Positions 24,087-33,229 of a DNA stretch of 46,083 nt are shown here, piece after piece. The notes beneath the pieces were generated by a model. It saw only the letters and a list, made by a program, of their open reading frames with translations. It ran no database searches and was not told where the DNA came from. Position 1 is the first letter of the stretch, and the number at the start of each line of letters is the position of its first letter. The DNA lies in contig JAACFJ010000013.1 in assembly GCA_009937505.1 (NCBI GenBank), forward strand, positions 1-46,083, in the 5' to 3' direction. This DNA is from Gammaproteobacteria bacterium (GTDB taxonomy: Bacteria; Pseudomonadota; Gammaproteobacteria; Steroidobacterales; Woeseiaceae). The translations under genes were made by a program, and so were the position numbers.

Positions 24087-25559
24087 TCAGACATCCGGGT
24101 GCCATTCACGACCGTCCCGGTCCAGCAGCAACGACGAAGCCGCCGGACCCCAGGAGCCCGCAACGTAGGTCTCTACTTTTTGTTTCGATGCTGCCCAGCT
24201 CTCGATGATCGTGTCGATCCAGTGCCACGCCGCCTCGACCTCGTCACGACGCATGAACAAGGCGGGATTACCTCGCAGCACTTCCATGAGCAGGCGTTCG
24301 TAGGCGTCCGGATAACGCACGCCGAATGTCTCCTCGAAACTGAGATCGAGTGACACGGGACGCAGGTCGAATCCGCCCGGGCCGGGTTCCTTCGCCATGA
24401 CCGAGAGTTTTACGCCCTCATCCGGCTGCAACCGTATCGTCAGACGATTTGGCGCCACGTTGTATTTCTGCTCCGGGAATATCGAATGCGGTACTTCCTG
24501 GAACTGCACGACGATTTCGGAATGCTTGCCTTTGAGGCGTTTGCCTGTGCGCAGGTAGAACGGCACGTTGGACCAGCGCCAGTTATCGATCTCGAGTTTC
24601 AGGGCGACGAATGTCTCCGTGCTGCTCTTGTTCTCGCCCAGCTCTTCTGCGTATCCGGCCACCGTCTTGCCGTCGATGGCACCCGCGGTGTACTGGCCGC
24701 GGACGGTGCTCGTTCTTACTGCTTCTTCGTTAATCGGCCGCAGGGCACGCAACACCTTGATCTTCTCGTCGCGCACTGCGTCGTGGTGCAGACTCGACGG
24801 CGCCTCCATCGCGACGAGACAAACGAGCTGCAGCAGGTGATTCTGAACCATGTCGCGAAGCGAACCGATCTTGTCGAAGTACTCGATGCGTCCCCCGACC
24901 CCCAGGTCTTCCGCGACCGTGATCTGCACGTGATCGATCGCGCCGCGCCGCCACAGCGGTTCGAACAGGGAATTGGCGAAACGCAGTGCGAGCAGGTTCT
25001 GCACCGTCTCCTTGCCGAGGTAATGATCGATTCGGTAGATCTGGTTCTCCGCGAAACAGTCACCCACCTCGTTATTTATCGTACAGGCGGACTCGTAGTC
25101 GTGCCCCAGCGGCTTCTCGAGCACGATGCGGCTATTGGAGGAGATGAGGCCGTTCTTCTTCAGTCCCTGCGCGATGGTGCCGAACAGGCTCGGCGCCGTC
25201 GCAAGGTACGCGACGCGTATACGGTCTTCGCCGTCCGCAAGCAGGTCGACGAGTGCGCCCCAGTTGTCGTGGTCGTACGCGTCGCTTTGCACGTAATGGA
25301 TGCGATCGCGCAGCTTCGCCCACTCGGCGTCATCGAAATCGCCACTGCCGAGATTGTCCTGCAGCGCCTGCTCGACGAGACCGAGGTACTCGTCGCGGCC
25401 CAGATCACCGCGGCTGGCCGCAATGACGCGGCTATCGCCCGTGATCTGACCGTCACGTTCGCGGTGGTACAGCGCCGGCAGCAACTTGCGCATGGCCAGG
25501 TCGCCGGTACCGCCGAATATGACGAGGTCGAAAACATCGACCGGTACGAAATTAGCCAT
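24087..25559 (-). CDS. zwf: Glucose-6-phosphate 1-dehydrogenase
   Basis: The product is 490 residues and the first enzyme of the operon, oxidising glucose 6-phosphate to the lactone with NAD(P)+. It has the dinucleotide-binding FGGTGDLAMRKLLPAL at the N-terminus and the catalytic RIDHYLGKETVQNL with the active-site His and Lys, plus the C-terminal YERLLMEVLRGN. ATG 25559 is preceded by GAGGGA. Upstream on the minus strand a TTGTCA and a TAGTAAAAT lie in a -35/-10 arrangement, and a HexR-type operator (25580-25594) covers the -10 region. Repression by HexR with release by KDPG is the established mechanism for this regulator and is inferred here. Confidence 0.95.
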   Translation of the reverse strand: MANFVPVDVFDLVIFGGTGDLAMRKLLPALYHRERDGQITGDSRVIAASRGDLGRDEYLGLVEQALQDNLGSGDFDDAEWAKLRDRIHYVQSDAYDHDNWGALVDLLADGEDRIRVAYLATAPSLFGTIAQGLKKNGLISSNSRIVLEKPLGHDYESACTINNEVGDCFAENQIYRIDHYLGKETVQNLLALRFANSLFEPLWRRGAIDHVQITVAEDLGVGGRIEYFDKIGSLRDMVQNHLLQLVCLVAMEAPSSLHHDAVRDEKIKVLRALRPINEEAVRTSTVRGQYTAGAIDGKTVAGYAEELGENKSSTETFVALKLEIDNWRWSNVPFYLRTGKRLKGKHSEIVVQFQEVPHSIFPEQKYNVAPNRLTIRLQPDEGVKLSVMAKEPGPGGFDLRPVSLDLSFEETFGVRYPDAYERLLMEVLRGNPALFMRRDEVEAAWHWIDTIIESWAASKQKVETYVAGSWGPAASSLLLDRDGREWHPDV

Positions 25560-25579
25560 CGGGAATCCCTCTGCGAATC

Positions 25580-25594
25580 TGAAATTTTACTACG
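25580..25594. promoter_or_regulatory. HexR operator 1 (zwf side)
   Basis: TGAAATTTTACTACG matches the HexR consensus TGTARTWWWAYTACA at 13 of 15 positions. It lies 21 bp upstream of the zwf ATG and overlaps the TAGTAAAAT -10-like element on the minus strand. Binding would block RNA polymerase at the operon promoter. Confidence 0.75.
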
Positions 25595-25607
25595 AAATAA
25601 CCCGAAA

Positions 25608-25637
25608 TTGACAAATTATCTGGCTTTTTAGCAAAAT
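25608..25637 (+). promoter_or_regulatory. Probable hexR promoter
   Basis: A perfect TTGACA -35 element (25608-25613) is followed after 18 bases by CAAAAT (25632-25637), which keeps four of six -10 bases. Transcription would begin near 25644, inside HexR operator 2, leaving a 5' leader of roughly 12 bases. Confidence 0.5.
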
Positions 25638-25641
25638 TCTT

Positions 25642-25656
25642 TGTAGTTTTACTACA
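25642..25656. promoter_or_regulatory. HexR operator 2, touching the hexR start codon
   Basis: TGTAGTTTTACTACA fits all 15 positions of the HexR consensus TGTARTWWWAYTACA and is a near-perfect palindrome. Its last base is the A of the hexR ATG. The operator therefore covers the predicted transcription start and implies direct autorepression. Confidence 0.88.
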
Positions 25657-26489
25657 TGTTACACCGGATCGAACAGCAAGCCGCGTCCCTGAGCCGCGCC
25701 GAAAAGCGCGTTGCGAACTGGGTCCTGGCTCATCCACGCCAGGCGGCCGATGCTACCCTGGCCGAGGTTGCGCGGGCCTGCGGCGCCAGCGAGCCGACGG
25801 TGATCCGCTTTTGCCGCAGCGTCGGGCTCAGCGGTTTCCGCGAGCTGACGATACGCCTGACGGAGGCGTTGAGCCGCCCCGCCAGCTACGTGCACCGCGA
25901 CGTAAGCAGCGACGATGCGACGTCCGATGCGGTCACCAAGGTGCTCGACGCGGCAATCTCGTCGCTAATGGACATGCGTGCGCAGTTACTTGCCATGCCG
26001 ATCGACGAGGCGGCGGCCGCCCTTTACAAAGCCCGGCAGATCACATTTATCGGACTCGGCGCATCGGGACACGTCGCTGCCGACGCGCGCCACAAGTTCT
26101 TCCGTCTCGGCACGCCGTGCAGCGCGCACACGGACACGCCCAGCATCCTGCAGGCCGCTGCCATTGCCGGGGCGGGCGATGTCCTGATCATTGTTTCGCA
26201 CCTCGGAGGCTGGGCCGAACTCGACCGGGCCGCAGCCGCCGCCCGGGAAAACGGGGCGACGGTCATCGCCCTGACGAACCCCTCTTCCCAGCTTGCGCGC
26301 AACGCGAACCTCGTTTTCGGCTGGGACCCGCACGAGGACACGAGCGTCTACACGCCGATGAGTTCGCGCCTCGCGCAACTCGCACTACTTGACGCGCTGT
26401 ACGTCGCCTTTGCGCTGTCGCTGGGCGATGTTGCCGCGGAAAACCTGCGCCGCAGCAAGGACGCGTTGCAGGCGATCGTCCAGCGATAG
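25656..26489 (+). CDS. hexR: HexR, RpiR-family repressor of glucose catabolism
   Basis: The product is 277 residues. An N-terminal RpiR helix-turn-helix (ADATLAEVARACGASEPTVIRF) is followed by a SIS sugar-phosphate domain (ITFIGLGASGHVAADARHKF, IIVSHLGGWAELD), whose ligand in characterised HexR proteins is KDPG. The gene is divergent from zwf and lies over two HexR-type operators, which supports the name. No Shine-Dalgarno precedes ATG 25656: the upstream bases are the operator itself and the predicted leader is very short, so the mRNA may be translated as a leaderless or near-leaderless message. It is convergent with the polyphosphate glucokinase gene, with four bases between stops. Confidence 0.92.
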   Translation: MLHRIEQQAASLSRAEKRVANWVLAHPRQAADATLAEVARACGASEPTVIRFCRSVGLSGFRELTIRLTEALSRPASYVHRDVSSDDATSDAVTKVLDAAISSLMDMRAQLLAMPIDEAAAALYKARQITFIGLGASGHVAADARHKFFRLGTPCSAHTDTPSILQAAAIAGAGDVLIIVSHLGGWAELDRAAAAARENGATVIALTNPSSQLARNANLVFGWDPHEDTSVYTPMSSRLAQLALLDALYVAFALSLGDVAAENLRRSKDALQAIVQR

Positions 26490-26493
26490 GCGG

Positions 26494-27252
26494 CTACCTC
26501 TCGTTCGCAGCCGCCAGTGCCGCGCCGATAATGCCGGCATCGTTCCTGAACGCTGCAACATGGATCGGCGTATCAACGAGAATCTTGTTTTCGTACTTGT
26601 GCAGCTTCTTGCTCGCGCCGCCGCCCAGGATGAAATGATCCGGTGAAAACACCCTTACGACACGCTCCAGGAAATAGTTGAACCGTTCGCCCCACTCGCC
26701 CCAGGAGAGATCGTTGTCCTTCCTGGCTTTGTCCCCGGCATAGAACTCGATCGGCTCGCCGTCCTTGCCGGGCATGCGCCCAAGTTCGATGTTGGGAATC
26801 AGCTGCCCGTTATAGAAAATACCGGTGCCGAGGCCGGTGCCGATGGTCACCATGATGACCATGCCCTGCAATCCCCGTCCAGCGCCGTTTTGCATCTCGG
26901 CGATGCCCGCGGCATCCGCATCGTTGATCATCACGAACGGCTGCCCGGTGCGGCCCGCAAACAGCTCGTCCGCCTGCACTCCGCGCCAGGACTTGTCGAT
27001 ATTGCCTGCTGTACGCGCCCGCCCGGAAATGATCACAGCCGGGAAACTGCAACCGACAGTGCCGCTGTAGGCGAAATGCTCGACGAGTTGCGCAACGACC
27101 TCGGCGATATTCTCCGGCGTCGACGGTTGCGGTGTGTCGATGCGGTGCCGGCCGCCGACGAGCCTCGCGTCATCAACGTCGACCAGCGCAGCCTTGATGC
27201 CGGAACCGCCAACGTCAATACCGAGAAGCTGCGAGCTTGTAGGGTTGTACAT
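26494..27252 (-). CDS. ppgK: Polyphosphate glucokinase, ROK family
   Basis: The product is 252 residues. ROK kinase features are [17 protein letters not shown] for phosphate binding, [13 protein letters not shown] with the catalytic Asp, and a glycine-rich [16 protein letters not shown]. The [14 protein letters not shown] and [13 protein letters not shown] segments are characteristic of PpgK-type enzymes, which can use polyphosphate as well as ATP, in place of the zinc-binding cysteine motif of other ROK proteins. ATG 27252 is preferred; an in-frame TTG ten codons upstream has no better ribosome site. It probably provides a second, energy-sparing route to glucose 6-phosphate beside glk. Donor preference is inferred from the family. 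Confidence 0.88.
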   Translation of the reverse strand: MYNPTSSQLLGIDVGGSGIKAALVDVDDARLVGGRHRIDTPQPSTPENIAEVVAQLVEHFAYSGTVGCSFPAVIISGRARTAGNIDKSWRGVQADELFAGRTGQPFVMINDADAAGIAEMQNGAGRGLQGMVIMVTIGTGLGTGIFYNGQLIPNIELGRMPGKDGEPIEFYAGDKARKDNDLSWGEWGERFNYFLERVVRVFSPDHFILGGGASKKLHKYENKILVDTPIHVAAFRNDAGIIGAALAAANER

Positions 27253-27426
27253 ACTCCGAGGAGACCGGTTGCGCGCAAACAAGAACTATATCGGGTTTGC
27301 CGGCATCTCGTAAGTAACTGATTTTATATGACCTAAGTACTTCCACGCATTGCCGTTTCGGGCCCGTTCAAGCACAAATAAGGGCAGCGTAAGGTAGGGC
27401 GGATGCGCCGCCCAAGGGAGCACGAA

Positions 27427-28032
27427 ATGCGCAGATTCCTCATCGCCAGTATTGGAGTTTTCTCGCTGGCATTCTCGTCTGCCGCCGCGGCGGGCGACTA
27501 CCAGGATGGCCGTGACGCCTACGACGTCGGCGACTTCGACACGGCCATGGCCGTATGGGCGCCGGCGGCGGAGAGCGGCGATGCCGACAGCCAGTACGGC
27601 ATGGGACTGCTGTATTCCGAAGGCATAGTCGTCCCGATGGACGATATCCAGGCCTTGAAGTGGTTTGGCCTCGCAGCCGACCAGGATCAAGGTGAGGCAC
27701 AGTACAAGTTGGGCGTCATGCACGCCAACGGCTGGGGCGTACCCATGAGCGAAGTCGATGCCATGAAGTGGTACAAGCTCGCTGCCGAGAACGGCGTAAC
27801 GGCTGCCCAGGTGAGTCTCGGAACCATGTATCAGAACGGCTTTAGCGTCGAGCAGGACAAGGTCGAAGCACTCAAGTGGTTCACCATTGCCGTGAAACTC
27901 GGCGACGGAGACGCCGGCATGCACCAGGACTACCTGGCTGAACGCATTTCGGCCGAGGAACTCGCCAAGGCAGACGCCGACGTCAATGCCTGGTTCAACG
28001 ACCACCAGACGATGCTGGCGGAAACCCGCTAG
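27427..28032 (+). CDS. Secreted Sel1-like repeat protein
   Basis: The product is 201 residues. It begins with a signal peptide (MRRFLIASIGVFSLAFSSAAAAG) and continues with about four Sel1-like repeats of 36 residues (for example AQYKLGVMHANGWGVPMSE and AAQVSLGTMYQNGFSVEQD). Such solenoids bind partner proteins in the periplasm or outer membrane. The AGGGAG seven bases before ATG 27427 fixes the start, and an in-frame ATG eight codons earlier is rejected. No partner is evident. Two tandem hairpins follow its stop and probably end this transcription unit. Confidence 0.85.
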   Translation: MRRFLIASIGVFSLAFSSAAAAGDYQDGRDAYDVGDFDTAMAVWAPAAESGDADSQYGMGLLYSEGIVVPMDDIQALKWFGLAADQDQGEAQYKLGVMHANGWGVPMSEVDAMKWYKLAAENGVTAAQVSLGTMYQNGFSVEQDKVEALKWFTIAVKLGDGDAGMHQDYLAERISAEELAKADADVNAWFNDHQTMLAETR

Positions 28033-28052
28033 CGCGACAAAGCTTGCCCATA

Positions 28053-28114
28053 GGACGGCCACCCGCCGTCCATAAATTTCGGGGCGTCCTTCGCGGCGCC
28101 CCGAATTGTTGTTA
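28053..28114 (+). terminator. Tandem stem-loops after the Sel1 gene
   Basis: GGACGGC-CACCC-GCCGTCC (28053-28071) is a perfect 7-bp hairpin. Seven bases later TTCGGGGCG (28078-28086) pairs perfectly with CGCCCCGAA (28097-28105), and TTGTTGTTA follows, giving a probable intrinsic terminator. The first hairpin may add 3'-end protection. Confidence 0.65.
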
Positions 28115-28276
28115 CGAACCCGTACTCGATTCGTGCAGAACGGCGACGTAACGCGAACAGCCCCTCGAGCCACCTGGCCACGGCCGCGAAAAATCCCGGG
28201 GTCATGCTGTGACGTGCTTCGGCTATAGTGATCGTTGCGGAATCGACGAAGCACTGACTGACGATCGGGAGACATC

Positions 28277-30130
28277 ATGCGACTAGTGAGACTGGCCATT
28301 ATTGCCTTCCTGTTGACGCTTTCTGCCGCACCCGGCGGCGCCCAGGAAATCGAACGTATCGAGCCGCCATTCTGGTGGGCCGGGTTCGAGCACCGCGAAC
28401 TGCAGCTGATGCTTCACGGCAACAACATCTCCTTGCTCACGCCCGCCGTCGACCACGAGGGCGTTTCGATCAGCAGGGTCGTGCGTGTCGCAAGCCCGAA
28501 CTACCTGTTTGTCTACCTCGACATCGGACCGGGTGCCGAACCGGGCCCCTTCGATATCGCTTTCTCGGAGGGCGATTACACGATTACGCGCACCTACGAA
28601 TTGCGCCGCAAGAATCCCGATGCCGGTCACGTGAAAGGGTTTACCTCCGCCGATGCAATCTACCTGATCATGCCGGATCGCTTTGCCAACGGTGACCCGA
28701 ACAATGACGAATTCTACTTTCTCGACGACAAGCTCGATCGCGACGACCCTTACGGCCGTCATGGCGGCGACCTGAAGGGAATCGAGAACCACCTCGATTA
28801 CATTGCCGGCATGGGCTTCACGTCCGTCTGGCTGAATCCTGTTCTCGAAATCGCGATGCCGGTCGCGTCATACCACGGCTACGCCACGACCGACTATTAC
28901 GCCGTGGACCCCCGCCTGGGCACTAACGAACAATTGCGACAACTCGCCGCGAAGATGAAAGCGCGCGGCATTGGCATGATCATGGACCAGGCCGTCAATC
29001 ACATCGGCAGCGGGCACTGGTGGATGGACGACCTGCCCACGAGCGACTGGCTCAACTTCCAGGGCGACCCGGTCATGACGCCGCACCGGCGCACGACCAA
29101 CATGGACCCGCATGCGTCTGAGTACGACAAGACGCTGCATGCGGACGGCTGGTTCGTGGAGTCCCTGCCGGACCTTAACCAGCGCAACCCCTTGCTCGCC
29201 GACTACCTGATCCAGAGCTCGATCTGGTGGGTCGAATATGCCGGCCTGCAGGGCATCCGCGTGGGTTCCTGGCCCTACCCGGAAAAGCACTTCATGAGCG
29301 AATGGACCCGGCGCATCCTGCAGGAATTCCCCGACTTCAACATCGTCGGCGAAGAGTGGAGCGAGCTGCCGGCCGTGACGTCCTACTGGCAGCGCGGTCA
29401 GCATAAGGATGATGCTTATGAGTCGTTTCTGCCGAGCGTGTTCGACTTCCCCACCCAGGCGGCGTTCACACGCGCGCTGACCGGGGACCCGGAAAGCTAC
29501 GGCGGCGTCTGGATGTCGCTGTACGAGATTGTCGCCATGGATTTCCTGTATCCGGACCCGATGAACCTGGTCATCTTCCCCGGCAATCATGAAATGGATC
29601 GCATCTACACCCAGCTCGACGAGAACTTCGACCTGTATCGGATGGCGATGGTCTACTACGCTACGATGCGCGGCATCCCGCAGTTCTTCTACGGCGACGA
29701 AATTGTCGCCTCGCACCCCGGCACGAGCAGCCACGGCGAGCTACGCAGCGATTTTCCGGGCGGCTGGGATGGTGACACGGTGAATGCATATACCGGTGAA
29801 GGTCTCACTGAGAAGCAACGGGACGCGCAGCAGCTCGTAAGGACGCTGCTGAACTGGCGCAAGAACAACTCAACGATCCATCACGGCAAGTTCATGCATT
29901 TCGCGCCGATCGGGAATGTCTACGTGTATTTCCGTTACGACGCGGACCTCACGATCATGGTCATTCTCAACCGTGACGAAGAGACGGTTGCGTTGGATAC
30001 CGGTCGCTTCGCCGAACGCATTGGTGACGCGACGCACGGCACGGACGTGGTCACCGGACAACGCTTCAACATCGAGGACTCACTCGTGCTGGAGCCGCGC
30101 TCGGCACTCCTGCTGGAACTGGAGCGCTAG
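28277..30130 (+). CDS. Secreted GH13 amylase-like protein with substituted catalytic residues
   Basis: The product is 617 residues with a signal peptide (MRLVRLAIIAFLLTLSAAP, cleavage near AQ-E), an N-terminal cyclomaltodextrinase-type beta domain (about 25-130), a GH13 barrel (about 140-520) and a C-terminal beta domain. It resembles periplasmic neopullulanase or cyclomaltodextrinase-like enzymes. Region I keeps Asp237 and NH241-242 (MDQAVNH), and the acid/base Glu359 is present (IVGEEW). Region II, however, reads GIRVGSWPY where family members have G-x-R-x-D-T-x-P-Y: the nucleophile Asp is Gly330. In region IV the catalytic Asp is Glu439 (FPGNHEMDR). The protein is probably not a normal hydrolase and may bind maltodextrins. 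ATG 28277 has GGGAG five bases upstream. It precedes malQ and the glg operon. Alignment was by eye. Confidence 0.85.
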   Translation: MRLVRLAIIAFLLTLSAAPGGAQEIERIEPPFWWAGFEHRELQLMLHGNNISLLTPAVDHEGVSISRVVRVASPNYLFVYLDIGPGAEPGPFDIAFSEGDYTITRTYELRRKNPDAGHVKGFTSADAIYLIMPDRFANGDPNNDEFYFLDDKLDRDDPYGRHGGDLKGIENHLDYIAGMGFTSVWLNPVLEIAMPVASYHGYATTDYYAVDPRLGTNEQLRQLAAKMKARGIGMIMDQAVNHIGSGHWWMDDLPTSDWLNFQGDPVMTPHRRTTNMDPHASEYDKTLHADGWFVESLPDLNQRNPLLADYLIQSSIWWVEYAGLQGIRVGSWPYPEKHFMSEWTRRILQEFPDFNIVGEEWSELPAVTSYWQRGQHKDDAYESFLPSVFDFPTQAAFTRALTGDPESYGGVWMSLYEIVAMDFLYPDPMNLVIFPGNHEMDRIYTQLDENFDLYRMAMVYYATMRGIPQFFYGDEIVASHPGTSSHGELRSDFPGGWDGDTVNAYTGEGLTEKQRDAQQLVRTLLNWRKNNSTIHHGKFMHFAPIGNVYVYFRYDADLTIMVILNRDEETVALDTGRFAERIGDATHGTDVVTGQRFNIEDSLVLEPRSALLLELER

Positions 30131-30152
30131 GCGTTGACTCGATTCGGAACGA

Positions 30153-30172
30153 GGTTCTCGAACCGCGATCGC
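30153..30172. repeat. REP-like element after the GH13 gene
   Basis: GGTTCTCGAACCGCGATCGC lies 22 bp after the GH13 stop. Its reverse complement carries the TTCGAGAACC core shared with the elements at 3623-3708 and 16838-16856, and it can fold as a GGTT/AACC hairpin. It fits the same stop-codon-linked distribution. Confidence 0.5.
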
Positions 30173-30310
30173 CGCCCCTGCCGTGCTCCCGGGATGGTCC
30201 TGATCCTCCCTGCAGGCGCCTGACCGATACCCGGTCTGCACGCCAGGACAACAACAACCTGGCTCGAGTGGGGTTTAATAAGACATTATTTGCAACTTCT
30301 CCTGTATCTC

Positions 30311-31855
30311 ATGACCCAGTCAACAAACGGACACTCCGTATCTGCGCGGCAAGCCGGCGTCTGCATGCACCTGACGTCACTGCCGGGCCCTTACGGTATC
30401 GGCGAGATCGGCCGGCACGCCCGGACCTTCATCGATCGCCTGCGGGACATGAAGCTGACAGTCTGGCAATTCCTGCCCACCGGCCCGACCGCGTACGGCG
30501 ATTCGCCGTACCAGCCGCTTTCGACCTTTGCCGGCAACGAGATGCTCATCGACATTGGCGACCTCATCGGGAACGGCTTCCTGACAGAGGAGGAAGTGAG
30601 CGAACTAACGACCCTGCCCCGAAGTTTCGTCGACTACGGCGCGCTGATCCCCGTCAAGAGCCGGCTGCTCAGGACGGCGGCGGGGCGGTTTCGGGAGTCC
30701 GCGAGCCCCGAACTGCAAGAGGTGTATGGGCGGTTCCTGGCGGCGCACGACGCGGGGTGGCTGCACGACTACGCCCTGTTCCGGGTCCTCAAGACGCGAC
30801 ATGGAGAACGTCCCTGGCCCGAGTGGCGGCAGGATTACGCCCAACGCGACCCCGAAGCGATCCGCGAGCTCGAAACGTCTGCGGCACTCCAAATCGAGCT
30901 GATCAAAATCACACAGTGCATGTTCTACTACCAGTGGCAGGCACTGCGAGACTACGCGCGCGAAAATGGCGTGCGTCTTTTCGGGGACATGCCGATCTAC
31001 ATCGCGCTCGACAGCTCTGACGCATGGGTGAACCGCGACATCCTGCAGCTGGACGAGGAAGGCAGGCCGAGCCACGTCGCGGGCGTGCCGCCGGACTACT
31101 TCAGCGAAGACGGTCAGCTCTGGGGCAATCCCCTGTATGCCTGGGAGCATCACAAGGAAACCGGATACAGCTGGTGGATCGACCGGCTACGTGCGTCGGC
31201 GGAGCTCGCCGATCTCGTGCGAATCGACCATTTCCGCGGCTTCGAAGCCTACTGGTCCGTGCCCGCGGAATCGGAAACCGCCCGTGTCGGCGGCTGGGAG
31301 CCGGGTCCGGGCGACGCGATCTTCGACGCCATGGAGGATGCGCTCGGTGACCTGCCGATCGTCGCTGAAGACCTCGGCGTGATAACCCCGGAAGTGGACG
31401 CCTTGCGCGAGTGCCACCACATCCCCGGCATGCACGTGCTGCAGTTCGACGTCGTGGACGAAGAAATCGACGTAAGCGATTTCGACGAGAATTCGGTCTG
31501 CTACACCGGCACCCACGACAACGACACGACCATTGGCTGGTTCAGCGGCAGCCCGGACGACATTCGATCCCGCGACGAGATCGTTGCCACGCAGCAGGCC
31601 GCACTGCGGGTCACCGGCGGAAAGCCCGAAACCATCCACCTCGACATGATACGGACTGCGTTCGCCACCCGGTCGAAGATCGCGATCGCGCCAATGCAGG
31701 ACTATCTCGGACTGGGCTCGGAGGCAAGATTCAACGTGCCGGGCACCTCCGGCAATAACTGGCGTTGGCGCATACTCGACGCACAATTGAGCGACGCAGT
31801 CTGCGACAATGTCGCAGCAATGGTAGCGGCCGCAGGGCGTGCGCCGGCCCGGTAG
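30311..31855 (+). CDS. malQ: 4-alpha-glucanotransferase (amylomaltase, GH77)
   Basis: The product is 514 residues. It transfers alpha-1,4-glucan segments between maltodextrins and releases glucose, working with GlgP and GlgX. GH77 marks are TSLPGPYGIGEIG near the N-terminus, WQFLPTGPTAYGDSPYQ, VRIDHFRGFEAYW with the nucleophile Asp, PIVAEDLGVI with the acid/base Glu, and YTGTHDNDT with the third Asp. ATG 30311 is favoured; a TTG seven codons upstream is also open and neither has a good ribosome site. It precedes glgC by 83 bp and is probably part of the same glycogen locus. Confidence 0.93.
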   Translation: MTQSTNGHSVSARQAGVCMHLTSLPGPYGIGEIGRHARTFIDRLRDMKLTVWQFLPTGPTAYGDSPYQPLSTFAGNEMLIDIGDLIGNGFLTEEEVSELTTLPRSFVDYGALIPVKSRLLRTAAGRFRESASPELQEVYGRFLAAHDAGWLHDYALFRVLKTRHGERPWPEWRQDYAQRDPEAIRELETSAALQIELIKITQCMFYYQWQALRDYARENGVRLFGDMPIYIALDSSDAWVNRDILQLDEEGRPSHVAGVPPDYFSEDGQLWGNPLYAWEHHKETGYSWWIDRLRASAELADLVRIDHFRGFEAYWSVPAESETARVGGWEPGPGDAIFDAMEDALGDLPIVAEDLGVITPEVDALRECHHIPGMHVLQFDVVDEEIDVSDFDENSVCYTGTHDNDTTIGWFSGSPDDIRSRDEIVATQQAALRVTGGKPETIHLDMIRTAFATRSKIAIAPMQDYLGLGSEARFNVPGTSGNNWRWRILDAQLSDAVCDNVAAMVAAAGRAPAR

Positions 31856-31938
31856 CGCAATCGCGGCGCGACCTCGGGCAAGTCGCGGTGTACCCTGCAG
31901 CCTGATTCGACGATCATCGACTGCGGAGGAATTTTTGA

Positions 31939-33228
31939 ATGGTCAGCCAAGCCGCCACTGAAGACGCGCGCTTTGTAAGCCGGCTCACGCGGGAAACCGT
32001 CGCCCTGATTCTCGCGGGCGGCCGGGGCTCGCGCCTGCACGAACTCACCAACTGGCGCGCAAAGCCGGCACTGTACTTCGGCGGCAAGTTTCGAATTATC
32101 GATTTCCCGCTGTCGAACTGCATCAACTCAGGCATTCGCCGCATTGGCGTGCTCACCCAGTACAAGGCGCACTCGCTGATCCGGCACCTGGTGCAGGGCT
32201 GGTCATGGTTCCAGGCAGGGGCCGGCCAACGCGAATTCGTGGAGATATTGCCTGCGTCGCAGCGGGTTGGCGGCGAGTGGTATCGCGGCACCGCGGACGC
32301 CGTCTACCAGAACCTCGATATCATCCGCACTCACGACCCGCGCTTCGTGCTCATTCTCTCGGGCGACCATGTCTACAAGATGGATTACGGAGCCTTCCTT
32401 GCCGCGCACGCGGAGCGGGAAGCGGACATGACCGTATGTTGCCTCGAGGTGCCGCTCGAGGAGGCGGCCGGCCAGTTCGGCGTCATGACCGTGGACGAGA
32501 CCGGCCGCGTTATCAAATTCACGGAAAAACCGGAGCATCCGGATCCCGTTCCCGGCAAGCCGGATATCTGCCTCGCGTCGATGGGCAACTACGTCTTCAA
32601 CACCGAGTTCCTCTACGAACAGGTGATCAAGGACGCCGATACGGTGGGAACGCAGCACGACTTCGGCCGTAACATCATTCCCTCGATCATCGACAACTAC
32701 CGCATCTATGCCTACCCGTTCCGCGACTCGAAGACCGGCGAGCAGGCCTACTGGCGGGACGTCGGCACACTCGACGCGTTCTGGGAGGCAAACATGGAGT
32801 TGGTCGCGGTGACGCCGCAGCTCGACATGTACGACAAGGTCTGGCCAATCTACACGCACCAGACGCAGGACCCGCCGGCCAAGTTCGTATTCGACGAAAA
32901 AGACCGCAGGGGCTATGCCCTGAATTCGATGGTATCCGGCGGCAACGTAATCTCCGGTGCGTTCGTCAACCGCTCGCTGCTGTTCTCACGCTGCCACGTG
33001 CATTCGCACAGCAAGATAGAAGACTCCCTGATCCTCCCCGACGTCGATATCGGCAAGCGCTGCCGCATCAAGCGCGCGATCATCGACCGCGGCACAGTGC
33101 TCGAGGAGGGTACGGTCGTCGGCGAAGATTCGGACGCCGATCGCGAACGCGGCTTTCGCATCACGGAAAACGGCATTACGCTCGTGACGCCGGACATGCT
33201 CGGCCAGCAATTGCATTTCACGCGTTGA
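31939..33228 (+). CDS. glgC: Glucose-1-phosphate adenylyltransferase
   Basis: The product is 429 residues. It makes ADP-glucose, the committed step of bacterial glycogen synthesis. The nucleotidyltransferase core is intact: [44 protein letters not shown] and [16 protein letters not shown]-terminal left-handed beta helix with hexapeptide-like repeats follows ([20 protein letters not shown]). GGAGGA lies about eight bases before ATG 31939. It starts the glgC-A-B-P-X run, with the next gene beginning one base after its stop. Confidence 0.96.
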   Translation: MVSQAATEDARFVSRLTRETVALILAGGRGSRLHELTNWRAKPALYFGGKFRIIDFPLSNCINSGIRRIGVLTQYKAHSLIRHLVQGWSWFQAGAGQREFVEILPASQRVGGEWYRGTADAVYQNLDIIRTHDPRFVLILSGDHVYKMDYGAFLAAHAEREADMTVCCLEVPLEEAAGQFGVMTVDETGRVIKFTEKPEHPDPVPGKPDICLASMGNYVFNTEFLYEQVIKDADTVGTQHDFGRNIIPSIIDNYRIYAYPFRDSKTGEQAYWRDVGTLDAFWEANMELVAVTPQLDMYDKVWPIYTHQTQDPPAKFVFDEKDRRGYALNSMVSGGNVISGAFVNRSLLFSRCHVHSHSKIEDSLILPDVDIGKRCRIKRAIIDRGTVLEEGTVVGEDSDADRERGFRITENGITLVTPDMLGQQLHFTR

Positions 33229-33229
33229 G

